From the NCBI GenBank assembly GCA_030681475.1, contig JAUXWT010000096.1, forward strand, positions 1 to 64,000: a DNA stretch of 64,000 nucleotides. Reading direction: 5' to 3'. Positions 45,128 through 53,584 of this stretch are shown here, piece after piece; positions within the stretch are counted from its first letter, which is position 1, and every line of letters begins with the position of its first letter. The stretch comes from Bacteroidales bacterium. Its GTDB lineage: Bacteria > Bacteroidota > Bacteroidia > Bacteroidales > FEN-979. The position numbers and the translations under genes were made by a program. Below the pieces are notes generated by a model. The model made no database searches and had not been told where the DNA came from. It saw nothing but the letters and a program-made list of their open reading frames with translations.

Positions 45128-46828
45128 ATGAGAATTGCCCTGGCTCAGTTGAATTATCATGTTGGCGATTTCGTGAACAATGTTTCGCGGATCACAGAAG
45201 CTATTGAGAAAGCCAAAGCACAACAGGCTGATCTGGTCATTTTTGCCGAACTTTCAATATGCGGCTACCCACCGCGGGATTTCCTTGAATTCGATGATTT
45301 TATACGGCGGTGCAACGAGGCTGTTGCCTCGATCGCCGGCAAATGCCAGGGTATCGCGGCCATCGTTGGCGCCCCTTCAAAAAATACCGCCCCAAAAGGA
45401 AAACCATTGTACAATACGGCTTATTTTCTGGCTGACGGGAAAATTCTTGCCAAAGTTCATAAAACGCTGCTTCCGAATTACGATGTGTTCGATGAATACA
45501 GGTATTTTGAACCGAACAGGCTTCCGTATATGGTTACAGAATACCAGGGATATCGCTTTGCAGTGACGATATGCGAAGACCTGTGGAATATTTCCGATGA
45601 TCCGCTTTATGTGCGCAACCCGATGGACGAACTGGCCAAACTGAACCCGGACTTCCTCATCAATATCGCGGCCTCGCCATTCAGTTATAATCAGGCTGAG
45701 ATCAGGCGTGAAGTCCTGTCACGGAATGCACGAACCTATTCCCTGCCGGCGGTTTATGTAAACCAGGTTGGCGGACAAACAGAACTTATTTTCGACGGAG
45801 GTTCGATGGTCGTTGATTCACAGGGAGAAGTAGTTGCGGCATTGAATGAATTTGAGGAAGATCTGCTTGTCTGGGAAATGCCGAATGCAAAATGCAAAAT
45901 GCAAAATGCAAAACCGGAGGTCACAGAGCCGGTAAATCATCAAATCTTCAAATCTTCAAATCATCAAATCTTCAAATCATCAAATCATCAAATTCCGTTG
46001 ATAAACTCCGCCCTGACCCTGGGAATTAAGGATTATTTCGGGAAAATGGGCTTTTCCAGGGCTGTCGTCGGGTTATCAGGTGGGATAGATTCAGCGGTCA
46101 CGCTGGTGTTGGCCGCGAATGCTCTTGGAAATGAGAATGTAAGGGCTGTTTTGCTGCCATCACAGTACTCCTCTGATCACAGCATTGCAGATGCAGTGTC
46201 GCTGGCCGGCAATCTTAATGTTCAATACGACATCATACCGATTGAGGATGCCTATCATTCAATCGGGAAAGCGCTTCAGCCACATTTTGCAGGATTGCCG
46301 TTCAACCTTGCCGAAGAGAACATCCAGGCCAGGATCCGTGCAGTCATTCTCATGGCAATTTCCAATAAATTCGGCCATATCCTGCTTAACACTTCCAATA
46401 AAAGTGAAGCGGCAGTTGGCTTCGGTACCCTCTATGGCGACATGTGTGGGGGATTATCCGTGCTTGGAGATGTATATAAAACACAGGTGTATGAGTTAGC
46501 GCGTTTCATTAACAAAGACAGGGAGATCATTCCCCTGAATTCGATTTTGAAACCGCCTTCTGCCGAATTGCGTCCCGACCAGAAAGATTCGGATTCGCTG
46601 CCTGACTATGAGATCCTCGACCAGGTGCTGTACCTGTATATTGAACAACGAAAAGGTCCGGATGATCTTATCGCGGCAGGTTTTGATGAAAGTGTGGTGC
46701 AAAGAGTACTTAAACTTGTCAATACCACCGAACACAAACGCCATCAAACCCCTCCTATTTTGCGGGTTTCGCCTAAGGCGTTCGGCATGGGGCGCCGGAT
46801 GCCCATTGTGGCGAAATATTTATCGTAA
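45128..46828 (+). CDS. nadE: NadE, glutamine-dependent NAD+ synthetase
   Basis: 566 residues. The N-terminal nitrilase-type glutaminase (~1-250) has the Glu-Lys-Cys triad in FAELSICGYPP, KTLLPNYDVFDEYRYF and VTICEDLW. The C-terminal synthetase (~295-566) has the PP-loop GLSGGIDSAVTLVLA, NTSNKSEAAVGFGTLYGDM and PSAELRPDQKDSDSLPDYE. It amidates nicotinate adenine dinucleotide using ammonia channelled from glutamine. Residues ~253-289 are written by two short tandem arrays (period 7, then period 8) and read NAKCKMQNAK and two NHQIFKSS units. They sit exactly in the interdomain linker. Confidence 0.95.
   Translation: MRIALAQLNYHVGDFVNNVSRITEAIEKAKAQQADLVIFAELSICGYPPRDFLEFDDFIRRCNEAVASIAGKCQGIAAIVGAPSKNTAPKGKPLYNTAYFLADGKILAKVHKTLLPNYDVFDEYRYFEPNRLPYMVTEYQGYRFAVTICEDLWNISDDPLYVRNPMDELAKLNPDFLINIAASPFSYNQAEIRREVLSRNARTYSLPAVYVNQVGGQTELIFDGGSMVVDSQGEVVAALNEFEEDLLVWEMPNAKCKMQNAKPEVTEPVNHQIFKSSNHQIFKSSNHQIPLINSALTLGIKDYFGKMGFSRAVVGLSGGIDSAVTLVLAANALGNENVRAVLLPSQYSSDHSIADAVSLAGNLNVQYDIIPIEDAYHSIGKALQPHFAGLPFNLAEENIQARIRAVILMAISNKFGHILLNTSNKSEAAVGFGTLYGDMCGGLSVLGDVYKTQVYELARFINKDREIIPLNSILKPPSAELRPDQKDSDSLPDYEILDQVLYLYIEQRKGPDDLIAAGFDESVVQRVLKLVNTTEHKRHQTPPILRVSPKAFGMGRRMPIVAKYLS
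45884..45994 (+). repeat. Heptamer and octamer arrays in the nadE interdomain linker
   Basis: Four AATGCAA heptamers (45884-45911) and seven CAAATCTT/CAAATCAT octamers (45941-45994), separated by about 29 bases, all in frame and without stops. The translation repeats every 7 or 8 residues accordingly. Confidence 0.93.
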
Positions 46829-46829
46829 A

Positions 46830-47078
46830 TTATTCCGCGGAAACCGACTCTACCGATTTTATTTCCGGAAGGGCTCTGATCACGGCAGCTTCGATCCCGT
46901 TTTTCAGGGTCATCTGGCTGTGAGGACAATTCCCGCACATACCCAGCAAGCGGATGTTCACGGTATTATCTTCGGTAAGATTTACATATTCCACATCCCC
47001 GCCATCTGCCTGGAGATACGGACGGATTTGTTCCAGTACATTTTTTACTTTCGACTCGAGCTCTTCGTTTGCAATCAT
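46830..47078 (-). CDS. NifU-like Fe-S scaffold domain protein
   Basis: 82 residues, a free-standing C-terminal NifU domain. It begins LESKVKNVLEQIRPYLQADGGDVEYV and carries the Cys pair Cys48-x-x-Cys51 in GMCGNCPHSQMTLK. Such proteins hold or deliver Fe-S clusters. Its stop lies one base from the stop of the convergent nadE gene, leaving no room for a terminator. A TAAATTTG -7 box is at 47141-47134 upstream, without a clear -33 element. Confidence 0.92.
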   Translation of the reverse strand: MIANEELESKVKNVLEQIRPYLQADGGDVEYVNLTEDNTVNIRLLGMCGNCPHSQMTLKNGIEAAVIRALPEIKSVESVSAE

Positions 47079-47412
47079 GAGATTAAATTATTGAATTATT
47101 TAGCGGGTTGGATCAAAATCATAAACAACCCTGCAAATTTACATAAAAACAGAACACGATTTTTTTTCATGTCTCACATCAATAAAATTCGGACTAAAAG
47201 TGAATTTGGATATCTGAACAACTATGAAAAAATGATGCTATTGCCAATAATATAAATACGATACTGATGATTCCGATCAATCAATAAATATATTATTAAG
47301 GGAGCCTGGTCAAACAATGGGACGATTCAACAAGCGACTAGCTTTGATAACCAAACTTCACTTCGTAATTGCCCTTTTTGAAAATCAGGCCATGAACCAA
47401 CCTGATAATATT
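47079..47412. other. Intergenic stretch without a supported gene
   Basis: 334 bases between the NifU-like gene and the end of the peroxiredoxin gene. It holds the -7-like box near 47134 and a 28-codon frame at 47169-47255 with no support. The rest is AT-rich. Confidence 0.4.
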
Positions 47413-48171
47413 TTATTGCTGGTTGCTTCCTTTTTTAAAACGCATGTACCAACTATACTGATAATAATCGGGGTTGGTATTATCAGTCAGTTTATCTTCT
47501 TCAGAAGTGTATTTAATGTAAGGAATCAGGACATCTTCTCCCTTGTTCCAGTTGGCAGGAATAAGCACCTGTTCCATTTCAGCGGTTTGCAATGCTACAA
47601 TCGTTCTTTTGATTTCAGCCAGGTTCCTTCCGATATTCATCGGGTAAAAAAAGATTGCCTGGATTTTGTTTTTCGGGTCAATAATAAATACTCCCCTGAC
47701 ATCCTTGGTAGAATGTGTATTTGCCTGAACCTTACCGTTTGGCTGTATCATTCCATACGCCCTGGAAACCTGCAGGCTTACATCAGAAACCAGCGGAAAA
47801 TTAATCTTGAAAGTTTCCCTGTCTTTATAGTTGATGGTCTCCATGCTTTTAATCCACTCGTTGTGGCTTTGAAGGTTATCAACCGACATGACAACGATTT
47901 TGACGCCAAGATCATCAAAATCTTTCTGTGCGGCAGCAAGTTCAAGGATCTCTGAGGTGCATACCGGTGTGAAATCGGCCGGATGGCTGAACAGTACCTT
48001 CCATTGGGTGTTGTAATCAGCCGGGAAATTCACTGTTCCTTTTGTCGATTCAGCTGTAAAAGCAGGTGCATCGTCCCCTAACATGGGATAGTTACTATAC
48101 ATTTTTTCCTGTGCCCATATCTGGGTTGCAGAAAAAAACAAAATTGCAGATAATAATATGATCTTTTTCAT
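47413..48171 (-). CDS. Exported 1-Cys peroxiredoxin (AhpC/Prx6-like)
   Basis: About 252 residues from the ATG at 48171 (MKKIILLSAILFFSATQIWAQ), a signal peptide. The mature domain starts LGDDAPAFTAESTKG and has the peroxidatic Cys in PADFTPVCTSE. No other Cys is present in the mature chain, so it belongs to the one-Cys mechanism and needs an outside thiol. The long C-terminal extension (NIGRNLAEIKRTIVALQTAE, then NPDYYQYSWYMRFKK) resembles Prx6-type enzymes. It reduces hydrogen peroxide or organic peroxides, here outside the cytoplasm. It has the clearest promoter of the window. Confidence 0.93.
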   Translation of the reverse strand: MKKIILLSAILFFSATQIWAQEKMYSNYPMLGDDAPAFTAESTKGTVNFPADYNTQWKVLFSHPADFTPVCTSEILELAAAQKDFDDLGVKIVVMSVDNLQSHNEWIKSMETINYKDRETFKINFPLVSDVSLQVSRAYGMIQPNGKVQANTHSTKDVRGVFIIDPKNKIQAIFFYPMNIGRNLAEIKRTIVALQTAEMEQVLIPANWNKGEDVLIPYIKYTSEEDKLTDNTNPDYYQYSWYMRFKKGSNQQ

Positions 48172-48278
48172 TTTTTTAAGTTTTAGATTAATATTACTTA
48201 AAAATTTTTCCAACAATCATTCATGTAATACCATTTGAATCGATCATTGAAATTAATTTTATTTAGACTGATTAAATA

Positions 48279-48309
48279 CAAAGGTAACCTATTTTATTGT
48301 AAAAGACAA
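48279..48309 (-). promoter_or_regulatory. Consensus Bacteroidetes promoter of the peroxiredoxin gene
   Basis: TTTG (48309-48306), exactly 19 bases, then TACCTTTG (48286-48279) on the minus strand. Both boxes match the sigma-ABfr consensus perfectly. The predicted leader is about 100 bases. Confidence 0.85.
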
Positions 48310-48370
48310 ATTAATCGAATGAAAAAATTTCAATATCAATGTTTATCCTTCATAAGGTTTTCATATTAGG

Positions 48371-48400
48371 AAAAAAAAATCCCCATCAAAAATGATGAGG
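48371..48400 (-). terminator. Rho-independent terminator after the initiator tRNA
   Basis: On the minus strand CCTCATCA, a four-base loop and TGATGGGG form an 8-bp stem with one G-T pair, followed directly by A and nine T (48380-48371). It lies ten bases after the tRNA 3' end. Confidence 0.85.
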
Positions 48401-48409
48401 ATTCCGACT

Positions 48410-48484
<75 letters not shown>

Positions 48485-48520
48485 ATATTTTTTAATAGAA
48501 TTGCGTTTCTATTCAGTCTG

Positions 48521-48554
48521 CAAAGATAGCGTTTCTATTGAACTAATCCAAAAA
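48521..48554 (-). promoter_or_regulatory. Promoter of the initiator tRNA gene
   Basis: TTTTTGG (48554-48548), 19 bases, then TATCTTTG (48528-48521) on the minus strand, 36 bases before the tRNA 5' end. The -7 box is an exact TAnnTTTG match. Confidence 0.75.
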
Positions 48555-48573
48555 CCACGTTGTTTTTTATTTA

Positions 48574-48987
48574 ATGGATAAAGATTACCCTGAAAAACCA
48601 TCATTAATTCAAAATAAGGTCTTAAGGATCATTGTTCTGCTGGGTGGATTTGTGTTTACTTTCCTTGCCGGTCTTGGCGCAATACTTCCCTTGCTGCCTA
48701 CCACACCATTTCTGATCGTAGCTGCTGCCTGTTTTCACAAGAGCTCACCCCGTTTTTACCGACTGATCATGAATAATAGGTTTTTTGGACATTACCTCCG
48801 CGACTATCAGTCGGGAAAAGGTATTTCGCCCCGGGTAAAAATAGCCGCGCTGACGTTCCTTTGGGTAACTTCAATAGTTTCAGTGTTCCTCTTTATCCCC
48901 TACCTTTGGTTCAAAATCCTCGTTATTGCCATGGCCATGGGCGTTACTGTCCACATTTACATGATCAAGACAAAAAAGGGAACTTAA
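48574..48987 (+). CDS. YbaN-family (DUF454) inner-membrane protein
   Basis: 137 residues with three predicted membrane segments. The family signature GAILPLLPTTPFLIVAAACF is followed by HKSSPRFYRLIMNNRFFGHYLRDYQSGKGIS and a hydrophobic C-terminal half (ALTFLWVTSIVSVFLFIPYL). Function is unknown. It starts 90 bases from the divergent tRNA. Confidence 0.92.
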   Translation: MDKDYPEKPSLIQNKVLRIIVLLGGFVFTFLAGLGAILPLLPTTPFLIVAAACFHKSSPRFYRLIMNNRFFGHYLRDYQSGKGISPRVKIAALTFLWVTSIVSVFLFIPYLWFKILVIAMAMGVTVHIYMIKTKKGT

Positions 48988-49032
48988 TGGTTATAAATCC
49001 ATTCTGCCAGTGACTCTGAAAGGCCGGCAATC

Positions 49033-49061
49033 TTGCCAACCCGATTTTTTCCGTACCTTTG
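49033..49061 (+). promoter_or_regulatory. Promoter of era
   Basis: TTG (49033-49035), 18 bases, then TACCTTTG (49054-49061), an exact -7 match with near-ideal spacing. The predicted leader is about 65 bases before the ATG at 49132. Confidence 0.75.
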
Positions 49062-49131
49062 CAGCGTTACGACCTAATAATCAGAATGGTTTATGGTCGC
49101 ACCCGCTGAAAAACCGGATTAAACAGTTATC

Positions 49132-50013
49132 ATGTCACATAAAGCTGGATTTGTCTCAATAATCGGATATCCTAACGTTGGGAAATCCACCCTTATGAAT
49201 GCATTGCTTGGTGAATCCCTGTCAATCATCACACCAAAAGCACAAACCACCCGCCACCGTATCATGGGTATTTTCAGCGCTGATGATTATCAAATCGTTT
49301 ATTCCGATACACCAGGGGTAATCACCCCGCATTATAAGTTGCACCGCGCCATGATGTCGGCTGTATTCGCTGCCCTCGATGATGCGGATGTCGTCCTGCT
49401 GGTCACTGAACCTAACAATGATTTCAGGCAGGCAGAAATTTTAAGTAAGCTTAAAGAGTCTGCCATCCCGGTGATCGTTGTCATCAACAAAATTGACCTC
49501 GGCAACATGACCGTTCTTGAAACGGAGGTCGCCAAATGGATGAAACTCATGGAGAATGCAACTGTCCTGCCTGTTTCAGCTTTGCACAATCTTAATCTGG
49601 ACCAGGTGTTCAAGGCCATTCTTCATCATTTGCCGGAATCCCCTGCATTTTATCCCAAAGATGAACTTACCGACCGCAGTCAGCGCTTTTTTATCTCCGA
49701 AATCATCCGGGAAAAGATCCTGCTGAACTTTTCACAGGAGGTGCCCTACTCTACCGAAGTTGCTGTGGAATCGTTTAAAGAGGAGGACCACATTACCCGG
49801 ATCACTGCAACTATTTTTGTTGCCAGGGATACCCAAAAAGGTATTTTATTAGGCCATCAGGGGTCAGCCATTAAAAACCTTGGTACCCAGGCAAGAAGAG
49901 ATATCGAAGCATTCCTCGATAAGCACATTTTCCTGGAGTTGCGCGTGAAAGTAGCTAAAGACTGGCGGGAAGATGAACGGGCGCTGAAGAGGTTCGGGTA
50001 CTCTGTAGAATAA
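49132..50013 (+). CDS. era: Era, ribosome-assembly GTPase
   Basis: 293 residues, full length. G1 is GYPNVGKSTLMN, G2/switch includes KAQTTRHRIMGI, G3 is SDTPG and G4 is VINKIDL. The C-terminal KH domain (EVAVESFKEEDHITRITATI, then LGHQGSAIKNLGTQARRDIE) carries the GxxG-type loop. It binds the 3' end of 16S rRNA during 30S maturation. der follows about 60 bases downstream. Confidence 0.97.
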   Translation: MSHKAGFVSIIGYPNVGKSTLMNALLGESLSIITPKAQTTRHRIMGIFSADDYQIVYSDTPGVITPHYKLHRAMMSAVFAALDDADVVLLVTEPNNDFRQAEILSKLKESAIPVIVVINKIDLGNMTVLETEVAKWMKLMENATVLPVSALHNLNLDQVFKAILHHLPESPAFYPKDELTDRSQRFFISEIIREKILLNFSQEVPYSTEVAVESFKEEDHITRITATIFVARDTQKGILLGHQGSAIKNLGTQARRDIEAFLDKHIFLELRVKVAKDWREDERALKRFGYSVE

Positions 50014-50032
50014 TGAATGAAATGCAAACAAT

Positions 50033-50072
50033 TTCATCTTCAAATCTTCAAATCAACATATCTTCAAATTAT
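50033..50072 (+). repeat. 8-bp array (CAAATCTT type) between era and der
   Basis: CATCTT, CAAATCTT, CAAATCAA, CATATCTT, CAAATTAT in register, ending four bases before the der ATG. The same octamer phrase fills the nadE linker at 45941-45994. Confidence 0.82.
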
Positions 50073-50076
50073 ATAC

Positions 50077-51396
50077 ATGACAAACATCATCGCAATTGTT
50101 GGCCGCCCGAATGTTGGAAAATCCACCTTGTTTAACCGCCTTTGCGGAGGGCGCGAGGCTATCGTCGACCCTACAAGCGGGGTCACCCGCGACCGGCATT
50201 ACGGACATGGAGATTGGAACGGTAAATTTTATTCAGTCATCGATACCGGTGGATATGTTCATCAATCGGGCGACATATTTGAAGATGAGATTAAAAAGCA
50301 GGTAAAACTGGCCATTGATGAATCGGATGTGATTCTCTTCATGGTAGATGCAAAGGAAGGGCTCACCGCCATGGATGATGATGTTGCCAAAATGTTGCGC
50401 AAGTCGAAAAAGCGTGTCATCCTGATTGCCAACAAAGTTGACAGTTATAAAATGGTTGACGATATCCACGAATTTCATTCCCTGGGATTAGGTGAGATTT
50501 TCTCGATCGCTTCTACCAGCGGAAGCGGAACAGGTGATCTGATGGATGAGGTGGTAAAGGGATTCGAGGAGGTTGAAACCAATGTGGATAACCAGTCCCC
50601 CCTTGACAGCCTGCCAAAAATTGCTATCGTGGGCCGGCCGAATGCAGGAAAATCATCCCTGGTCAATATGCTGCTGGGGAATGAACGGAATATTGTCACG
50701 CCGGTTCCCGGAACAACAAGAGATTCAATACATACTCATTATCAATATTTCGGGCTCGATTTCAACCTGATCGACACGGCTGGGATAAGAAAAAAGGCCA
50801 AGGTGACTGAAAATATTGAATTCTATTCCGTAATGCGAGCCATCCGTTCCATCGAAAGCAGCGATGTTTGTATCTTAATGGTGGATGCTGAACGAGGTTT
50901 TGAAGCCCAGGATCTGAATATCTTTTCCCTGATCGAGAAAAACCATAAAGGCGTGGTCATCGTGGTGAATAAATGGGACCTGGTTGAAAAGGAGACAAAC
51001 ACCCACAAATTTTTTGAAGAGGGGATTCATGAACAGATAAAGCCGTTCAGCGATGTTCCGGTAATTTTCACCTCGGTGGTTACTAAGCAGCGAATTTTCA
51101 AAGCGGTGGAGACTGCCATTCAAGTCTATAAAAACCGTTCGAAAAAGGTCGGGACCTCCGTGCTGAATGATTATATCCTTCCTATCATCCAGAACATGCC
51201 ACCCCCGGTAATAAAAGGGAAATATGTCAGGATAAAATATGCCATGCAGCTTCCGACTGTTTTTCCTTCGTTTGCTTTTTTTTGTAACCATCCTCAATAC
51301 TTAAAGGAGCCTTATAAACGTTTTATTGAGAACAAGCTTCGGGAAAAATTTGATTTCAGCGGGGCTCCGATTGAAATTTATTTCCGGCAAAAATAG
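50077..51396 (+). CDS. der: Der (EngA), double-GTPase ribosome assembly factor
   Basis: 439 residues from the ATG at 50077 (MTNIIAIVGRPNVGKSTLFN), the usual start; a longer frame from 50017 would translate the octamer array upstream. Two G domains in tandem: the first with GRPNVGKST, DTGGY and NKVD, the second with GRPNAGKSS, DTAGIRKK and NKWDLVEKE. A KH-like C-terminal domain follows (PPVIKGKYVRIKYAMQLPTV). It acts in 50S subunit biogenesis. Confidence 0.97.
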   Translation: MTNIIAIVGRPNVGKSTLFNRLCGGREAIVDPTSGVTRDRHYGHGDWNGKFYSVIDTGGYVHQSGDIFEDEIKKQVKLAIDESDVILFMVDAKEGLTAMDDDVAKMLRKSKKRVILIANKVDSYKMVDDIHEFHSLGLGEIFSIASTSGSGTGDLMDEVVKGFEEVETNVDNQSPLDSLPKIAIVGRPNAGKSSLVNMLLGNERNIVTPVPGTTRDSIHTHYQYFGLDFNLIDTAGIRKKAKVTENIEFYSVMRAIRSIESSDVCILMVDAERGFEAQDLNIFSLIEKNHKGVVIVVNKWDLVEKETNTHKFFEEGIHEQIKPFSDVPVIFTSVVTKQRIFKAVETAIQVYKNRSKKVGTSVLNDYILPIIQNMPPPVIKGKYVRIKYAMQLPTVFPSFAFFCNHPQYLKEPYKRFIENKLREKFDFSGAPIEIYFRQK

Positions 51397-51400
51397 GTTG

Positions 51401-51787
51401 ATGGAACGTGGTATCCGCATTGATAAATGGCTGTGGGCAGTACGAATCTTCAAAACACGTAGTCTTGCCACAGATGCATGCCGGTCGGGAAAAGTGAAGA
51501 TTCTCGACCAGGCTATAAAACCCTCGCATGAAGTAAAAACCGGGGAGTTGATCTCCATATTGCTGACTCCGGTCACAAAAACCGTGAAAGTTATAGCCCC
51601 TTTAAGCAACCGCGTTTCAGCAAAACTGGTCGCCGGGTTCATGGAAGACCTGACACCAGATTCAGAGTATCAGAAACTGAAACGTTCGAACGATATTGAC
51701 TTTGGTTTCCGTGCACGTGGAACCGGGCGGCCGACAAAGAGGGACCGCCGGGAGATAGAATTTCTTAAGTCATATCCTGACGAATGA
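51401..51787 (+). CDS. S4-domain RNA-binding protein, Hsp15 (HslR)-like
   Basis: 128 residues from the ATG at 51401 (MERGIRIDKWLWAVRIFKTR), four bases after the der stop. The S4 domain follows the classical pattern RIDKWLWAVRIFKTRSLATD, then GKVKI and SHEVKTGELISI. The basic C-terminus (GRPTKRDRREIEFLK) matches HslR, which binds stalled 50S subunits carrying nascent chains. It overlaps the tonB start as ATGA. Confidence 0.93.
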   Translation: MERGIRIDKWLWAVRIFKTRSLATDACRSGKVKILDQAIKPSHEVKTGELISILLTPVTKTVKVIAPLSNRVSAKLVAGFMEDLTPDSEYQKLKRSNDIDFGFRARGTGRPTKRDRREIEFLKSYPDE

Positions 51788-52572
51788 CCGGCGGACGTGT
51801 ACAAGGATTGGATGAATTAGCCTTCGAGGGAAGAAATAAGTCTTATGGGGCTTATTATCTCAGGAAAAATTATCACCGGTTTTTATTGGTCTCCTTTATT
51901 ACCGGCACTTTTATTGTTGTACTTACCGTTTTTATATTCTGGCTTTACTACAGTTTTGAGGATATCCCTTTGGTTGAAGGAGAGATGATCTATGAAGTTG
52001 AATATTACAACCTGAACCCACTGCCTGATTATGAAGTTAACAAAGTCGCCCAGGCCTTTTCAAAACCTGAGAAGGAAATCGAGCAGGCGCCTGTTGTTAC
52101 GGATTCCATTAAACCTGAAGAACCCAAAAAAGTCGTTGAACCACCGGTTGAAAAACATGAAGACGTGGAAACAAACACCGATTCGGCAGCGAAACCGGGA
52201 AGCTCAGGCCTTGGTAAAGGGATTGGGGATGAAACCGGGCTTAATACCGCCATTGATGTTTACCCGCGATATCCCGGGGGCGATGAATCCAGGTTGTATT
52301 ACCTACGCAAAAATGTGCGGTATCCCGAAGCTGCACTGAAAAGCAATGTGCAGGGGGTCGTGATGGTCGTATTTGTTGTAGAGGTTGATGGATCCATCAC
52401 AAATGTCGATGCAGCCAGAAGGATCGGAGAAGGTTGTGACGAAGAGGCGATCAGGGTTACGAAGGAGATGCCACGTTGGGAACCCGGAAAACGAAACGGT
52501 CGTGCAGTGCGTGTCATGGTTCGCATGCCCATCGTCTTCAGAATCCCTGGAAAAGCCGCTACAGGCAATTAA
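51784..52572 (+). CDS. TonB-family energy transducer
   Basis: 262 residues. The short N-terminus LDELAFEGRNKSYGAYYLRK is the Bacteroidetes TonB form, followed by one membrane helix (FLLVSFITGTFIVVLTVFIF). A Pro/Lys/Glu-rich periplasmic linker (~90-140) leads to the TonB C-terminal domain (RYPEAALKSNVQGVVMVVFV, then GCDEEAIRVTKEMPRWEPG). It would pass proton-motive energy to outer-membrane receptors. The ExbBD partners are not in the window. A terminator follows at once. Confidence 0.93.
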   Translation: MTGGRVQGLDELAFEGRNKSYGAYYLRKNYHRFLLVSFITGTFIVVLTVFIFWLYYSFEDIPLVEGEMIYEVEYYNLNPLPDYEVNKVAQAFSKPEKEIEQAPVVTDSIKPEEPKKVVEPPVEKHEDVETNTDSAAKPGSSGLGKGIGDETGLNTAIDVYPRYPGGDESRLYYLRKNVRYPEAALKSNVQGVVMVVFVVEVDGSITNVDAARRIGEGCDEEAIRVTKEMPRWEPGKRNGRAVRVMVRMPIVFRIPGKAATGN

Positions 52573-52596
52573 AAAAAGGGGCAATCGCCCCTTTTT
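52573..52596. terminator. Bidirectional terminator after tonB
   Basis: AAAAAGGGGC, loop AATC, GCCCCTTTTT: a 10-bp perfect stem with A and T tails. It can stop tonB transcription on the plus strand and that of the convergent small secreted protein gene on the minus strand. Confidence 0.88.
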
Positions 52597-52623
52597 ATTA
52601 TTCAATATAACGCTACAGTCTGA

Positions 52624-52869
52624 TTACTTCTTTTCAGGAGCAGGTGTAGCGGGAACTGCCTTTTTTGCATCTTTTGCACAACAGCTTGAGCTTTTTTTCA
52701 CATCACTGCAAGCTGATTTGGTTTTATGGTCGCATCCGGCTTTTGAATCCTTCACGCACTCCTTTTTATCAGCTGGTTTTGCAGCTTTTTCCTGAACCTG
52801 TGGCGTCTGTGCAAAAGTCAAACCTGCAAACAGAACAACCGCGGAGAATAACAAAACAACTTTTTTCAT
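52624..52869 (-). CDS. Small secreted Cys/Lys-rich protein
   Basis: 81 residues. The signal peptide (MKKVVLLFSAVVLFAGLTFAQ) is followed by a ~60-residue mature part very rich in Lys, Ala and Asp. Its five Cys are in the contexts KECVKD, AGCDHK, SACSD and SSCCAK. No known domain is recognised. The Cys/His/Lys content could bind metal or form disulfides, but nothing proves it. A good promoter lies upstream (52913-52943), which supports a real gene. Confidence 0.75.
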   Translation of the reverse strand: MKKVVLLFSAVVLFAGLTFAQTPQVQEKAAKPADKKECVKDSKAGCDHKTKSACSDVKKSSSCCAKDAKKAVPATPAPEKK

Positions 52870-52912
52870 GGTATTTGGGTTTAGTTTGTTTATTTACTTA
52901 TTTAGAACGGTA

Positions 52913-52943
52913 CAAAAGTACATCAAGTATTTTACATAACCAA
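52913..52943 (-). promoter_or_regulatory. Promoter of the small secreted protein
   Basis: TTG (52943-52941), 20 bases, then TACTTTTG (52920-52913) on the minus strand, 43 bases before the ATG at 52869. The -7 box is an exact match and the spacing is acceptable. Confidence 0.65.
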
Positions 52944-52991
52944 CATCAAATTGTTAATTTTTTGTTAATTATGGTTATTATATGGTATTCT

Positions 52992-53444
52992 CTATTCCTT
53001 ATTCTTAGTGTCCATGATGATGGTTACCGGCCCATCGTTCACCAGCTCAACGTGCATCATTGCGCCAAATTTTCCGGTTTGCACCTTTTTTCCAAGAAAA
53101 TTTTCGAGTTGTAAAACAAATATGTTGTATAGCGGAATTGCCGTCAAAGGTTTTGCAGCACGTATATATGAAGGGCAGTTTCCCTTTTTCGTGCTGGCAT
53201 GAAGCGTAAACTGGCTGACTATCAATATGTCACCCCCGGTTTTCAGGATGGAATCATTCATAACCCCCTGATCATCACTGAAAATTCTCAGATTAACTAT
53301 CTTGGAACACAACCATTCAATGTCCAGGTTATCATCGCTCTCTTCAATTCCAAGAAAAATCAGCAACCCCGGGCCGATTTGACCTGATATTTCATCCTCA
53401 ATGGTAACGGATGCCTGAGAAACCCGCTGAATGACTGCCCGCAT
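52992..53444 (-). CDS. dtd: Dtd, D-aminoacyl-tRNA deacylase
   Basis: 150 residues, normal length. Signatures are MRAVIQRVSQASVTIEDEISG at the start, the active-site SQFTLHAST, the FGAMMHVELVNDGPVT segment with the Gly-Pro motif, and LLIFLGIEESD. It hydrolyses D-amino acids wrongly attached to tRNA, and Gly-tRNA-Ala. Confidence 0.95.
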   Translation of the reverse strand: MRAVIQRVSQASVTIEDEISGQIGPGLLIFLGIEESDDNLDIEWLCSKIVNLRIFSDDQGVMNDSILKTGGDILIVSQFTLHASTKKGNCPSYIRAAKPLTAIPLYNIFVLQLENFLGKKVQTGKFGAMMHVELVNDGPVTIIMDTKNKE

Positions 53445-53584
53445 TTTTTTTTCAAACTTACAGAATAATCACGATTCATTTACTCTCCGTATAAAAATAA
53501 ATCTCGAACATTCCTGAATGGTAAAAAACTATTGTGTTTCCTGGATTTTGAGTTTTATTGTAGCTTTGCACGAAACCACCTGAA

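Noticed and set aside
47169-47255. 28-codon open frame between the NifU-like gene and the peroxiredoxin gene
   Set aside because: Too short, no promoter or ribosome binding site, and no recognisable sequence.
47317-47955. 212-codon plus-strand frame opposite the peroxiredoxin gene
   Set aside because: Antisense shadow of a clearly conserved gene.
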